Of a stretch of DNA of 64,000 nucleotides, positions 53,218 to 62,715 are shown piece after piece. Every line of letters begins with the position of its first letter. The first letter of the stretch is position 1. The translations under genes were made by a program, and so were the position numbers. The notes beneath the pieces are model-generated. The model did not search any database, had not been told where the DNA came from, and was given only the letters and a program-made list of their open reading frames with translations. The stretch comes from Streptomyces toxytricini (lineage in GTDB: Bacteria > Actinomycetota > Actinomycetes > Streptomycetales > Streptomycetaceae). The stretch lies in the NCBI RefSeq assembly GCF_014649915.1, contig NZ_BMTY01000005.1, positions 1 to 64,000 of the forward strand. Reading direction: 5' to 3'.

Positions 53218-53805
53218 ATGCACCCCTCACCCGCAGAGGCCCTCGTCCCCGGCGGCGGCCCGGCGCACCTCGACGCCGAGGGCGTCCAGCTCCAGGCCTT
53301 CGGCACGCTCAGGCCGCTGCCGCTCGGCCTGGCCCCCGACACCCGGGCGTACGCCTGCCGGCGCCTGAACCGCCTCCTCGCGGACACCCAGGTCCTCCAC
53401 TCCCTCTACAAGAAGCACCACTGGCTGGTGCACGGGCCGACCTTCCACTCGCTGCACCTGATGCTCGACCGGCACGCGGACGAGCAGCTCGCCCTCGTCG
53501 ACGCCCTGGCCGAGCGGGTACAGACCCTCGGCGGCGTCGCGGTCGGCGACCCGCGGCACGTGGCGGAGCTGACCTCCGTACCCCGCCCGCCGGACGGCGT
53601 CGAGCCGGTGCCCGCCATGCTGGCGCGCCTCCTCGACGCCCACGAGCGCATCCTCGTCGACGCCCGCGACGCCGCGGCCCGGATCGCCGCCGAGGGCGAC
53701 GAGGGGACCGCCGACCTCCTGGTGTCCGGCGTCGTCCGCACCGGCGAGGCACAGGTCTGGTTCGCGGCCGCCACTCTCGCGGACACCCCGGCGCCGAGGC
53801 CCTGA
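53218..53805 (+). CDS. Dps-family ferritin-like DNA-protection protein
   Basis: 195 residues from ATG 53218. After a 40-residue N-terminal tail, the ferroxidase site residues appear in KKHHWLVHGPTFHSLHLMLD and RHADEQLALVDALAERVQTL, the typical H...D...E pattern. Four-helix core, then a C-terminal helix. Binds iron and protects DNA from oxidants. Its start lacks a strong Shine-Dalgarno (CGGAGCGATC). Confidence 0.9.
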   Translation: MHPSPAEALVPGGGPAHLDAEGVQLQAFGTLRPLPLGLAPDTRAYACRRLNRLLADTQVLHSLYKKHHWLVHGPTFHSLHLMLDRHADEQLALVDALAERVQTLGGVAVGDPRHVAELTSVPRPPDGVEPVPAMLARLLDAHERILVDARDAAARIAAEGDEGTADLLVSGVVRTGEAQVWFAAATLADTPAPRP

Positions 53806-53939
53806 CAGAGGTGCGCGGAGCAGGGCCCCGCAGCCCCTCCCGTTCCCGACCGCTTCCTCCGCCGGCCCACCGGCCCTCCCACCCGACACCCACCGTCCGC
53901 CCGCCCGCCGCGGCGGCCGGAAACGCACCGAAGGACTGA

Positions 53940-54773
<834 letters not shown>

Positions 54774-54786
54774 GCGGACGCCGCCC

Positions 54787-54838
54787 GGGGCGCGCCGGAG
54801 GCCGGCTCCCGCACCGGGAGCGGCCGCCGGCGCGCCCC
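54787..54838 (+). terminator. Compound hairpin terminator
   Basis: Outer 12-bp stem (54787-54798 with 54827-54838) and inner 7-bp stem (54805-54811 with 54815-54821, loop CAC), just after the chloroperoxidase gene. Confidence 0.75.
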
Positions 54839-54929
54839 GCCGCCGGACCCGCGCCCGCCCCGGCGCGCTCGCCATCCCGTGCGCTTCCCCGCCGCCGACC
54901 CCACCCGCCTTCCGCCGAAGGAGTTCCCC

Positions 54930-55883
54930 ATGCCGCACGACCCCGTGCTGGAGCCCGCCGCCCAGGCCTTCGCCGACGCCACGGCCCTGCCGCCCTTCCT
55001 CTACGAGATCCCCGTCGCCGACGGCCGCAAGGCCGTCGGCGACGTCCAGAACGGCGAGGGCGTGTCCCTGCCCGGGACGGACGAGGAGTGGATCACCGTG
55101 GAGGGCGGGCCCACCGGCTCCGTCCGCGCCCGCATCGTCCGCCCCCGCGGTGCAGCCGGCCCCCTCCCCGTCGTCCTCTACCTCCACGGCGCCGGCTGGG
55201 TGTTCGGCAACGCCCGCACCCACGACCGGCTGGTGCGTGAACTGGCCGCCGGCACCGGCGCGGCCGTCGTCTTCCCCGAGTACGACCTGTCGCCCGAGGC
55301 CCGCTACCCCGTCGCGATCGAGCAGAACTACGCAGTCGCCCGCTGGATCGTCCGCGAGGGCGCCGCGAAGGGGCTCGACGCCGGCCGGATGGCCGTCGCC
55401 GGGGACTCCGTCGGCGGCAACATGAGCGCAGCGCTCACCCTGATGGCCAAGGAGCGCGGGGATGTCGTCCTGCGGCAGCAGGTGCTCTTCTACCCGGTCA
55501 CCGACGCCTCCTTCGACACCCCCTCCTACGAGGCCTTCGCCGAGGGCTACTTCCTGCGCCGCGACGCCATGCGGTGGTTCTGGGACCAGTACACGGCAGA
55601 CACCGCCGACCGGGCCCGGATCACCGCCTCGCCACTGCGCGCGACCACCGAGCAGCTCGCCGGCCTGCCCCCGGCCCTGGTGATCACCGCCGAAGCCGAC
55701 GTCCTGCGCGACGAGGGCGAGGCGTACGCGGCGGCACTGCGCGCCGCCGGCGTGCCCGTCACCGCGGTGCGCGTCCTCGGCACCATCCACGACTTCGTCA
55801 TGCTGAACGCCCTGCGCGAGACGCGGGCCGCCGGCCTGGCGATCCGGCTCGCCGTCGACACCCTGCGCGAGGCCCTGGCATGA
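54930..55883 (+). CDS. Alpha/beta hydrolase, hormone-sensitive lipase family
   Basis: 317 residues from ATG 54930 (GAAGGAG upstream). The oxyanion-hole motif is LHGAGWVFG (85-93), a variant of HGGG. The nucleophile is Ser160 in AVAGDSVGGNM. The acid lies in ITAEADVLRDEG and the His in GTIHDFVML. An esterase of short acyl groups. It overlaps the amidohydrolase start by ATGA. Confidence 0.9.
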   Translation: MPHDPVLEPAAQAFADATALPPFLYEIPVADGRKAVGDVQNGEGVSLPGTDEEWITVEGGPTGSVRARIVRPRGAAGPLPVVLYLHGAGWVFGNARTHDRLVRELAAGTGAAVVFPEYDLSPEARYPVAIEQNYAVARWIVREGAAKGLDAGRMAVAGDSVGGNMSAALTLMAKERGDVVLRQQVLFYPVTDASFDTPSYEAFAEGYFLRRDAMRWFWDQYTADTADRARITASPLRATTEQLAGLPPALVITAEADVLRDEGEAYAAALRAAGVPVTAVRVLGTIHDFVMLNALRETRAAGLAIRLAVDTLREALA

Positions 55884-57796
55884 CCGGCGCCCCCGCGACC
55901 GGCACGCCCGGCCCGAGCATGCCAGTGGCCGGAGTCGTCCCGGCGGCCCACCACGGCGGCCCCGCCACCGCCGACCTCCTGCTGCGCAACGCGAGGATCC
56001 ACACCGGCGACCCGGCCCGGCCCGCCGCCACGGCGCTGGCCGTCCGCGACGGCCGGATCCTCGCCCTCGGCGACGACCACGACCTGGCCCCCCACGTCGG
56101 GCCGGCGACCAGGGTCGTCGACGCCCTCGGCCGCCGGGTCGTCCCCGGACTGAACGACTCCCACCTCCACGTCATCCGCGGCGGCCTCAACTACGTACTG
56201 GAACTGCGGTGGGACGGCGTGCCCAGCCTCCGCGAGGCCCTGGCGATGCTCCGCGAGCAGGCGGGCCGCACCCCCAAGGGGCAGTGGATCCGCGTCGTCG
56301 GCGGCTGGACCGCCGAGCAGTTCGCCGAGCGCCGGATGCCCACCGTCGCCGAACTGAACGCCGCAGCGCCCGACACCCCGGTCTTCGTCCTGCACCTGTA
56401 CCAGTCGGCGCTGATGAACCGGGCCGCCGTACGGGCCGCCGGCTACACCCGCGAGACCCCCGATCCGCGCGGCGGGCAGATCGTCCGCGGCCGGGACGGC
56501 GAGCCGACCGGGGTGCTGCTGGCGGCGCCGAGCGCGCTGCTCCTCTACTCCACCCTCGCGAAGGCTCCCGTCCTGGACGCCGCCGACAAGCGGGCCTCCA
56601 CCCGCCACTTCCTGCGCGAACTCAACCGCTTCGGGCTCACCTCGGCCGTCGACGCCGCCGGCGGGTTCCAGAACTTCCCCGACGACTACGCCGCCGTCGT
56701 CGACCTGGCCGGCTCGGGCGAGCTGTCACTGCGCATCACCTACCACCTGTTCCCGCAGACCGCCGGGCAGGAACTCGCGGACCTGCGGCGCTGGACGCAG
56801 ACCGTGCGGCCCGGCGACGGCGACGAGTGGCTGCGCCTGGGCGGCGCCGGAGAGAACCTGACGTGGGCGGCCGCCGACTTCGAGAACTTCTCCGAACCGC
56901 GGCCGGAGCTCACCCCCGGCTACGAGGTCGAGTTCGAGCAGGCCGTCCGGCTGCTGGCCGAGCACGGGTGGGGCTTCCGCCTCCACGCCACCTATGACGA
57001 GACCATCCGCCGCGACCTCGCGGTCTTCGAGAAGCTCGCCGCCGAGGGACTCTTCCCCGCCGGCAGCCGGTGGCTCTTCGACCACGCCGAGACCGCCTCC
57101 GACGACAGCCTCGACCGGATCGCCGCCCTCGGCGGCGCCCTGTCCGTGCAGAACCGGATGTCCTTCCAGGGCACCGCGTTCCTGGAGCGCTACGGGGCCG
57201 AGGCCGCCGCCCGCACCCCGCCCGTCCGGGCCATGCTGGGGCGCGGGCTGACCGTCGCCGCCGGCACCGACGCCACCCGTGTCTCCTCGTACAACCCGTG
57301 GGTCTCCCTGCACTGGCTGGTGACCGGCCGAACCGTGGGCGGCACCGCCCTCCGCCCCGCCGCGCACCTGCTCGACCGGCAGACCGCGCTGGAGCTGTAC
57401 ACCCTCGGCGGCGCCCGCCTGACCGGCGAGGACGACACCAAGGGCATGCTGCGCGAGGGCTTCCTCGCCGACCTCGCGGTGCTGTCCGCGGACTACTTCA
57501 CCGTGCCCGAGGCCGCGATCCCGGACATCGAGTCCGTCCTCACCGTGGTCGGAGGGCGCATCGTCCACGCAGGCGCCGAGTACGCCGGCCTCGACGAGCC
57601 CCTGCCGCCGGTCCGCCCCGACTGGAGCCCCGTCGCCCGCTTCGGCGGCTACCGGCCGGCCGGCGCCCGCCAGGCCGAGGCCATGGCCGAGGCGGTCGCC
57701 GAGTCCGAGGAGCACCGCCGGTGGCGTGCGGCGCGCGGCGCCCTGCCCCCGGCGCAGCCCGGGCCCGCCGCCGTCGACCCCTGCTTCGCCCCCTGA
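55880..57796 (+). CDS. YtcJ-like amidohydrolase
   Basis: 638 residues from ATG 55880, overlapping the esterase stop. The amidohydrolase-3 pattern: strand LLLRNARIHTGDP, PGLNDSHLHVIRGG with the metal His pair, FRLHATYDETI, WLFDHAETASDDS, and VAAGTDATRVSSY with the metal Asp. The order matches YtcJ/NfdA. The N-terminus (1-30) is Pro/Ala-rich. Likely hydrolyses an N-acyl or formamide substrate. Coupled to the esterase and the YaaH-like gene. Confidence 0.85.
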   Translation: MTGAPATGTPGPSMPVAGVVPAAHHGGPATADLLLRNARIHTGDPARPAATALAVRDGRILALGDDHDLAPHVGPATRVVDALGRRVVPGLNDSHLHVIRGGLNYVLELRWDGVPSLREALAMLREQAGRTPKGQWIRVVGGWTAEQFAERRMPTVAELNAAAPDTPVFVLHLYQSALMNRAAVRAAGYTRETPDPRGGQIVRGRDGEPTGVLLAAPSALLLYSTLAKAPVLDAADKRASTRHFLRELNRFGLTSAVDAAGGFQNFPDDYAAVVDLAGSGELSLRITYHLFPQTAGQELADLRRWTQTVRPGDGDEWLRLGGAGENLTWAAADFENFSEPRPELTPGYEVEFEQAVRLLAEHGWGFRLHATYDETIRRDLAVFEKLAAEGLFPAGSRWLFDHAETASDDSLDRIAALGGALSVQNRMSFQGTAFLERYGAEAAARTPPVRAMLGRGLTVAAGTDATRVSSYNPWVSLHWLVTGRTVGGTALRPAAHLLDRQTALELYTLGGARLTGEDDTKGMLREGFLADLAVLSADYFTVPEAAIPDIESVLTVVGGRIVHAGAEYAGLDEPLPPVRPDWSPVARFGGYRPAGARQAEAMAEAVAESEEHRRWRAARGALPPAQPGPAAVDPCFAP

Positions 57797-57813
57797 CCGA
57801 GAGTGACCCGCAC

Positions 57814-58518
57814 ATGAGTACAGACAACGCCTCCGGCAGCGGATCGGGGCGCCGCTTCGAACCCGACCTGCGCGCGATGACCCGCATCAACCTGCGCCCG
57901 ATGGCCTCCCCGATGCCGCTGGGCTTCTTCACCGTGGCGATCGCCTCCGTCATGACCGGCTGCCTGCAACTCGGTGTGTTCGACGAGTCGGAGCGGCGGG
58001 CCGTCGCCCTGTGCGTGCTTCCCGCGTTCGCGCTGCAGTTCCTGGTGAGCATCCTCGCCTTCAGCGCCCGGGACGTCGTCGCGGCCACCCTCATGGGCGT
58101 CTTCGCCGGCAGCTGGCTGGCGTACGCGCTGGTCATGGGAACCGGCGCGGCGGGCGGGCCCAGGGTGCTCGGCGTGTTCAACCTGGCCTTCCTCGTCCTC
58201 GGGGCGCTCATGGCCGCGGTCACCCGGCCCAAACGCGCGCTCTGGATCGTCATCGTGGCCTCCCTGCCCCGGTGGGCCGCCACCGGCCTCGGCGGACTGA
58301 CGGGCTCCGAGGCCCTCACCCGGACCGCCGGCGCCCTCGGCCTGGCCGTGGCACTCGCGGCCGCCTACGCGGCGTTCGCCCTGATGCTGGAGGACATGCG
58401 CAGCGAGGAGGTCCTCCCCATCGGCCGGAGCGGGCCAGCCCACCACGCCGTCGAGGGGGACCTCGCGGTGCAGCTGCGCAACCTGGAACGGCAGGCCGGC
58501 GTCCGCCGCACCCTGTGA
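57814..58518 (+). CDS. GPR1/FUN34/YaaH-like transporter
   Basis: 234 residues from ATG 57814, 17 bases after the amidohydrolase. Six membrane helices. The entry motif SPMPLGFFTVAI resembles the family NPAPLGL signature. Family members carry acetate and other small monocarboxylates, which would fit removal or uptake of a product of the preceding hydrolases. The C-terminal tail is hydrophilic. Confidence 0.75.
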   Translation: MSTDNASGSGSGRRFEPDLRAMTRINLRPMASPMPLGFFTVAIASVMTGCLQLGVFDESERRAVALCVLPAFALQFLVSILAFSARDVVAATLMGVFAGSWLAYALVMGTGAAGGPRVLGVFNLAFLVLGALMAAVTRPKRALWIVIVASLPRWAATGLGGLTGSEALTRTAGALGLAVALAAAYAAFALMLEDMRSEEVLPIGRSGPAHHAVEGDLAVQLRNLERQAGVRRTL

Positions 58519-58775
58519 ACCGGCCCGGCGCCCGCGTCCCGCCCGCTCCGGCACTGGCCGACCGGCCCGCCGCCGCCGTGGAGCGCCTGGTGGGGATTCC
58601 GCCGCGTCCGTGGACACCACGGTGGTCGAACTGCGGCCCTTGGCCGTCGACATCGCCCACCACCCGGCCGCCGGCTTTCCGCCGCCCGCGTCGAGGAGCA
58701 GCTCGCGGCGCTGCGGGCCGGCCCCGGGTGAGGTGCTGAGTCGTGCCGGCCCGGCGGCGGCCGGGCGCGGCCCGC

Positions 58776-59747
58776 TCAGCCGGTGCCGGCCGGCCCCCGG
58801 GACGCCGCCTGCCACTCGCGCGGCGTCATGCCGTACGCGGCGCGGAAGGACCGGCTGAAGTGCGAGGGGCTGACGAAGCCCCAGCTCTGCGCGACCGCCG
58901 ATACCGTCGGCCCGGTCCCGGCGCGGCGGGCCAGGTCGCGGCGGCAGCGGTCCAGGCGTTCGGCGTGGATCCACCGGCCCACGGACGTGCCCTCCGCCTC
59001 GAAGAGCCGGTGCAGGTGGCGCACCGAGATGTGGTGCGCGGCCGCGATCCGCTCCGGGGTCAGCCCGGGGTCCGCCAGGTGCCGCCGGACGTACTCCTTG
59101 ATCCGGGCCAGAATGCCCCGGGCGGCCTCCGGCGCGTGCGGGTCCGGCCGGCCCTGCCGTTCGCGGACCAGCACCGCGAGCAGGTCGGCGGCGGTCAGGG
59201 CGAGCCGGTGGCCGGTGTCGGCGTCGAAGCCGGGCGCCTGCTCGGCGAGCCGGGTGAGGTAGCCGGCCAGCAGCCCGGCGGTCCCGGACCGGCCGTCGAA
59301 CACGGTGGCGGTCACCGCGCCGAGGTCGTCGTCGGAGACGCCGATGTCCTTCTTCGGAACGCGGAACGCGGTGAACCGGAATTCGTCCGGCTGCTCCCGG
59401 CGGTACGGCCGGCCGGCGTCCGAGCAGGTGAACGTCCCCGGGACGGCCACTGCCTGCCGCCCGTGCTGGGTCAGCCGCGCCGTTCCCCGGTGCTGGAGCG
59501 TGACGGTCACGTACTGCCCGCCGCCCTGTGCGATGCGGCGCCGGCTGCGGATGACGGCCTGCGGTCCGGCTTCGACGTCGGAGATCTGCAGGGCGCCGAC
59601 GTGCCGGCTGACGATCGTGCCGACCGCCGGCTCCGGTTCGTGGAGGGCGACGTCCAGTGGGATGAAGGTGCCGGAGACCAGGCTGTGCCAGTAGTCGGCT
59701 CGTTCGGTGACGGGGAGGGCTGCGGTGGTGCTGACCAGGGACAACAT
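58776..59747 (-). CDS. AraC-family regulator
   Basis: 323 residues from ATG 59747 (CGGAG upstream). N-terminal AraC-binding-like domain (about 1-175: ALPVTERADYWHSLVSGTFI, TVTLQHRGTARLTQHGR). C-terminal HTH (about 215-315) with LTPERIAAAHHISVRHLHRL and VAQSWGFVSPSHFSRSFRAA. Convergent with the hydrolase block; candidate regulator of it. The gap 58519-58775 holds no supported gene. Confidence 0.9.
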   Translation of the reverse strand: MLSLVSTTAALPVTERADYWHSLVSGTFIPLDVALHEPEPAVGTIVSRHVGALQISDVEAGPQAVIRSRRRIAQGGGQYVTVTLQHRGTARLTQHGRQAVAVPGTFTCSDAGRPYRREQPDEFRFTAFRVPKKDIGVSDDDLGAVTATVFDGRSGTAGLLAGYLTRLAEQAPGFDADTGHRLALTAADLLAVLVRERQGRPDPHAPEAARGILARIKEYVRRHLADPGLTPERIAAAHHISVRHLHRLFEAEGTSVGRWIHAERLDRCRRDLARRAGTGPTVSAVAQSWGFVSPSHFSRSFRAAYGMTPREWQAASRGPAGTG

Positions 59748-59882
59748 GATCTCCGGGTGGGTTGGGGGGTGCTTCTGCAACCACTCTCGGACCACCGGCC
59801 GCCGCAGCCATCCGTCACATGACTTGCCCCGTGTACGTCGCACCGCGGGGTGCGGCGCCGGCCGCGCCGCCGCTCCTGCCGT

Positions 59883-62591
59883 TCAGGGGCCGGCCGCCGC
59901 GTCCTGCTCCACCACGTCCCGCAGCTGGCTGCGCGAGGAGACGCCCAGTGCGGGGAAGGCCTGGTAGAGGTGGGTGCCCACAGTGCGCGGGGACAGGAAC
60001 AGCCGTTCGCCGATCTCACGGTTCGTCAGGCCCTGGGCGGCGAGCCGGACGATGCGCTGCCGCTGCGGCGTCAGGGACCGCAGGGCGCTGGGCCGGCCCT
60101 GCGCGACGGTGACGCCTGCCGCCCTGAGCTCCGCCTCGGCCCGGGCGCTCCAGTGCACGGCGCCGAGGCCGTCGAAGATCTCCCGGGCCTTGGTGAGGGC
60201 CTCCCTGGCGTCCGCGATCCGGCGCTGCCGGCGCAGCCATTCGCCGTACTCCAGCCATACCTGCGCCCGCTCGAAGGGCCACCGCTGCCCGGTCGGGTCG
60301 GCCAGCGCGGCCAGGAACAGCGGCCCGGCGTCCGCCGGGTCGGCCAGCAGGGCCGCGGCCCGGTCCAGGGTCTGCCGCAGCCGGGCGGAGGCCCCGTCGC
60401 CGACCTCGGCGGTCACCCGCGCCAGCACGGTGCGGGCCTCGTCGGCCTGCCCGGTGAGCACGGCGGCGGCCGCGAGGTCGGCGACCGCGTAGCAGGAGAG
60501 GTGGTGGTGCAGCGGGTGGCCTGCGGCGTCGAAGACCTCGCGGAGGTGCCGGTGGGCGGAGGCGTGGTCGCCCAGGGCCGTGGCCGCCAGGCCGGCGGCG
60601 CGGCGGGCGCGCACCACGGTCCCGAGCGCGCCGGCCGGCTCGGTCACGGCCAGTGCGGCCGCCGCGTGCCGGAGCGCCGGCTCGGGCTCGCCGGTGAGGG
60701 CGTGCAGGGTGGCCAGGACGGTCACGGCCCGTACGGAGCCGAGGGTGTGCTCACCGTCCAGGAACCGCGCGGCCAGGCGCTCGACGCCGAGCCGCGCGTC
60801 GGCCCACCGGCCGCCGTCCACGTTCGCCCACGCCAGGTCGGCGGCGGTCATTCCGGCGTGGAAGGCGTCCGCGTCCTCCCACTGCGGGTTCACCAGCTCG
60901 CCGAGCAGGCTCACTGCGGTCTCGGTCTCGTCCAGTACCAGGCAGAGCACGCCGAGGGTGTGCAGTTCGGTGGGGAGCCGGCCGGGCGCCGCGGCGACGG
61001 CGGGCAGCACCTCGCGGATCGAGGCGCCGTGCACGAACGGGTCCGTCACCCCGAGGTCCCAGAGGTGGAACGGGTGGGAGGCGATGTCCTGTGCCTCGCG
61101 CCGGTCCAGCAGGGCGCGCAGGCGGGCGCGCTGGGCGGGGGCGCCCGAATGGTAGGCGATGCCGGTCGCGATGGTCGACACGCCGGCGCCGATCGCCGCC
61201 GGGTGCATCAGCCCGTCCGAGTCGACGAGGGCGAACGCCCTCTCCAACCGCAGGGTGAGCATGGCGACGAGGCCGCTGAGGCCGGAGATCCATCCCGCGG
61301 TCATCGGGTCGCGGTTCGCTTCGAGGGCCAGTGCGGCGAAGGCCTCCGCCTGGCCGAGGTCGCCGACCAGCACCGAGGCGTACGCCGCGGTGGCCAGTCG
61401 GCGGACCCGGTCGGCGGGGTCGGTGCCGAGCTGTGCGGCCCGCTCCAGACCGGCGACCGCCTCGGCCATCGCCCCCCGTGCCACCGCGCGCAGTGCGGTC
61501 TCCTCCAGGGCGCCGGCGACCGACGCGTCGGGCGCCACGGTGGCCGCCGACAGCTGCCAGGCCCGCCGGTCCGGATCGCCCCGGAGGGCGGCGGCCAGCG
61601 CCAGGTGCGCGCTCCGGCGTTCGGCGAAGGGAGCCGCACCGTAGATGGCGGACCGGACCAGCGGGTGGCGGAAGTCGATGCGGTCCGGGTGGAGGCGGAT
61701 CAGGCCCGCCTGTTCCGCCGGCCGCCACACCTCGACGTCCGTACCGGGCGGCAGCGCGGCCATGACGTCGGCGAGGCCCGCGCCTTCCGCCGCCGCGGCG
61801 AGCAGCAGCGCCCCGCGGGACGCCGCGGGCAGCTCGTCCACCTGGGCGGCGAAGGTGCGCTCCAGCAGGTCGGTCACCGGCACGTGGCCCGTCGCCGGCA
61901 GTCCGCCGTCGCGCGCCGCCTGCCGGGCGAGCTCGACCAGGGCGAGCGGATTGCCGGCTGCCGTGTCGAGGATCCTGCGCCGGGCGGGCCCGGCGGGGGC
62001 GTCCGGCTGGGTGCTCAGGAGTTCTTCGGCGTCGGCCGGCGGGAGGGCCGGGACCGGCAGCTCCGGCACGGACCGGTCCAGCCAGTCGGGGCGGCGCGTG
62101 CCCCGGGCGGCGAGGAGCAGCCCGATGGGCTCGCCCGCGAGGCGCCGGGCGAGGAAGCCCAGCACCTGGCAGGTCCCGTGGTCGAGCCACTGGACGTCGT
62201 CCACCACGAGCAGCAGCCTCCTCGCCGAAGCGAGCTGGGAGGCCAGGGTCAGCACGGCGAGGCTCATCATCATCAGGTCGGGCGGCGCCGGGTCGTCGCC
62301 GAGGCCGAAGGCGCTCAGCAGGGCGGCGCGCTGGCGGAGGGGCAGGCCCTCCGCGCGGTCGAGGACGGGGAACAGCAGCTGGTGCAGTCCGGCGAAGGCG
62401 AGTTCGGTCTCGGCGGCGCTGCCGCGCACCCTGAGCACGGTGGCGCCTGCCGCCGAGGCCGTGTCGACCGCCGAGTCGAGCAGGGTCGTCTTGCCCACCC
62501 CGGGCTCCCCGAGGAGCAGCAGTGACGCGACGGGGGCGCTCGGCGCGAGCGCTTCGGCGATGACCGCCCGCTCCCTCTGACGACCGATCAA
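59883..62591 (-). CDS. LAL-type LuxR regulator (AAA ATPase)
   Basis: 902 residues. Walker A is GEPGVGKTTLL (28-38) and Walker B is LLLVVDDVQWLD (about 147-158). A long helical middle follows. The C-terminal LuxR HTH (about 838-890) has LTPQRQRIVRLAAQGLTNRE and IGERLFLSPRTVGTHLY. Large ATP-binding regulators of the LuxR family are common in streptomycete gene clusters. Transcribed toward the AraC gene and the hydrolases. Confidence 0.9.
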   Translation of the reverse strand: MIGRQRERAVIAEALAPSAPVASLLLLGEPGVGKTTLLDSAVDTASAAGATVLRVRGSAAETELAFAGLHQLLFPVLDRAEGLPLRQRAALLSAFGLGDDPAPPDLMMMSLAVLTLASQLASARRLLLVVDDVQWLDHGTCQVLGFLARRLAGEPIGLLLAARGTRRPDWLDRSVPELPVPALPPADAEELLSTQPDAPAGPARRRILDTAAGNPLALVELARQAARDGGLPATGHVPVTDLLERTFAAQVDELPAASRGALLLAAAAEGAGLADVMAALPPGTDVEVWRPAEQAGLIRLHPDRIDFRHPLVRSAIYGAAPFAERRSAHLALAAALRGDPDRRAWQLSAATVAPDASVAGALEETALRAVARGAMAEAVAGLERAAQLGTDPADRVRRLATAAYASVLVGDLGQAEAFAALALEANRDPMTAGWISGLSGLVAMLTLRLERAFALVDSDGLMHPAAIGAGVSTIATGIAYHSGAPAQRARLRALLDRREAQDIASHPFHLWDLGVTDPFVHGASIREVLPAVAAAPGRLPTELHTLGVLCLVLDETETAVSLLGELVNPQWEDADAFHAGMTAADLAWANVDGGRWADARLGVERLAARFLDGEHTLGSVRAVTVLATLHALTGEPEPALRHAAAALAVTEPAGALGTVVRARRAAGLAATALGDHASAHRHLREVFDAAGHPLHHHLSCYAVADLAAAAVLTGQADEARTVLARVTAEVGDGASARLRQTLDRAAALLADPADAGPLFLAALADPTGQRWPFERAQVWLEYGEWLRRQRRIADAREALTKAREIFDGLGAVHWSARAEAELRAAGVTVAQGRPSALRSLTPQRQRIVRLAAQGLTNREIGERLFLSPRTVGTHLYQAFPALGVSSRSQLRDVVEQDAAAGP

Positions 62592-62715
62592 CTGGTGTCT
62601 CCTGAACTCGTCGCCCTCGGTGCGGTGCGGCGTCCGCGCGCCGCGAACTCGCAGGCCAGAGCATAACTCGGAGTGAGCACCGATATCGGTACGGACCCTT
62701 CCGCTCCGGCCCCCC

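Noticed and set aside
58519..58775. Plus-strand frame in the gap between the YaaH-like and AraC genes
   Set aside because: Too short, arginine-rich and without ribosome-binding site; probably noise or a very small remnant.
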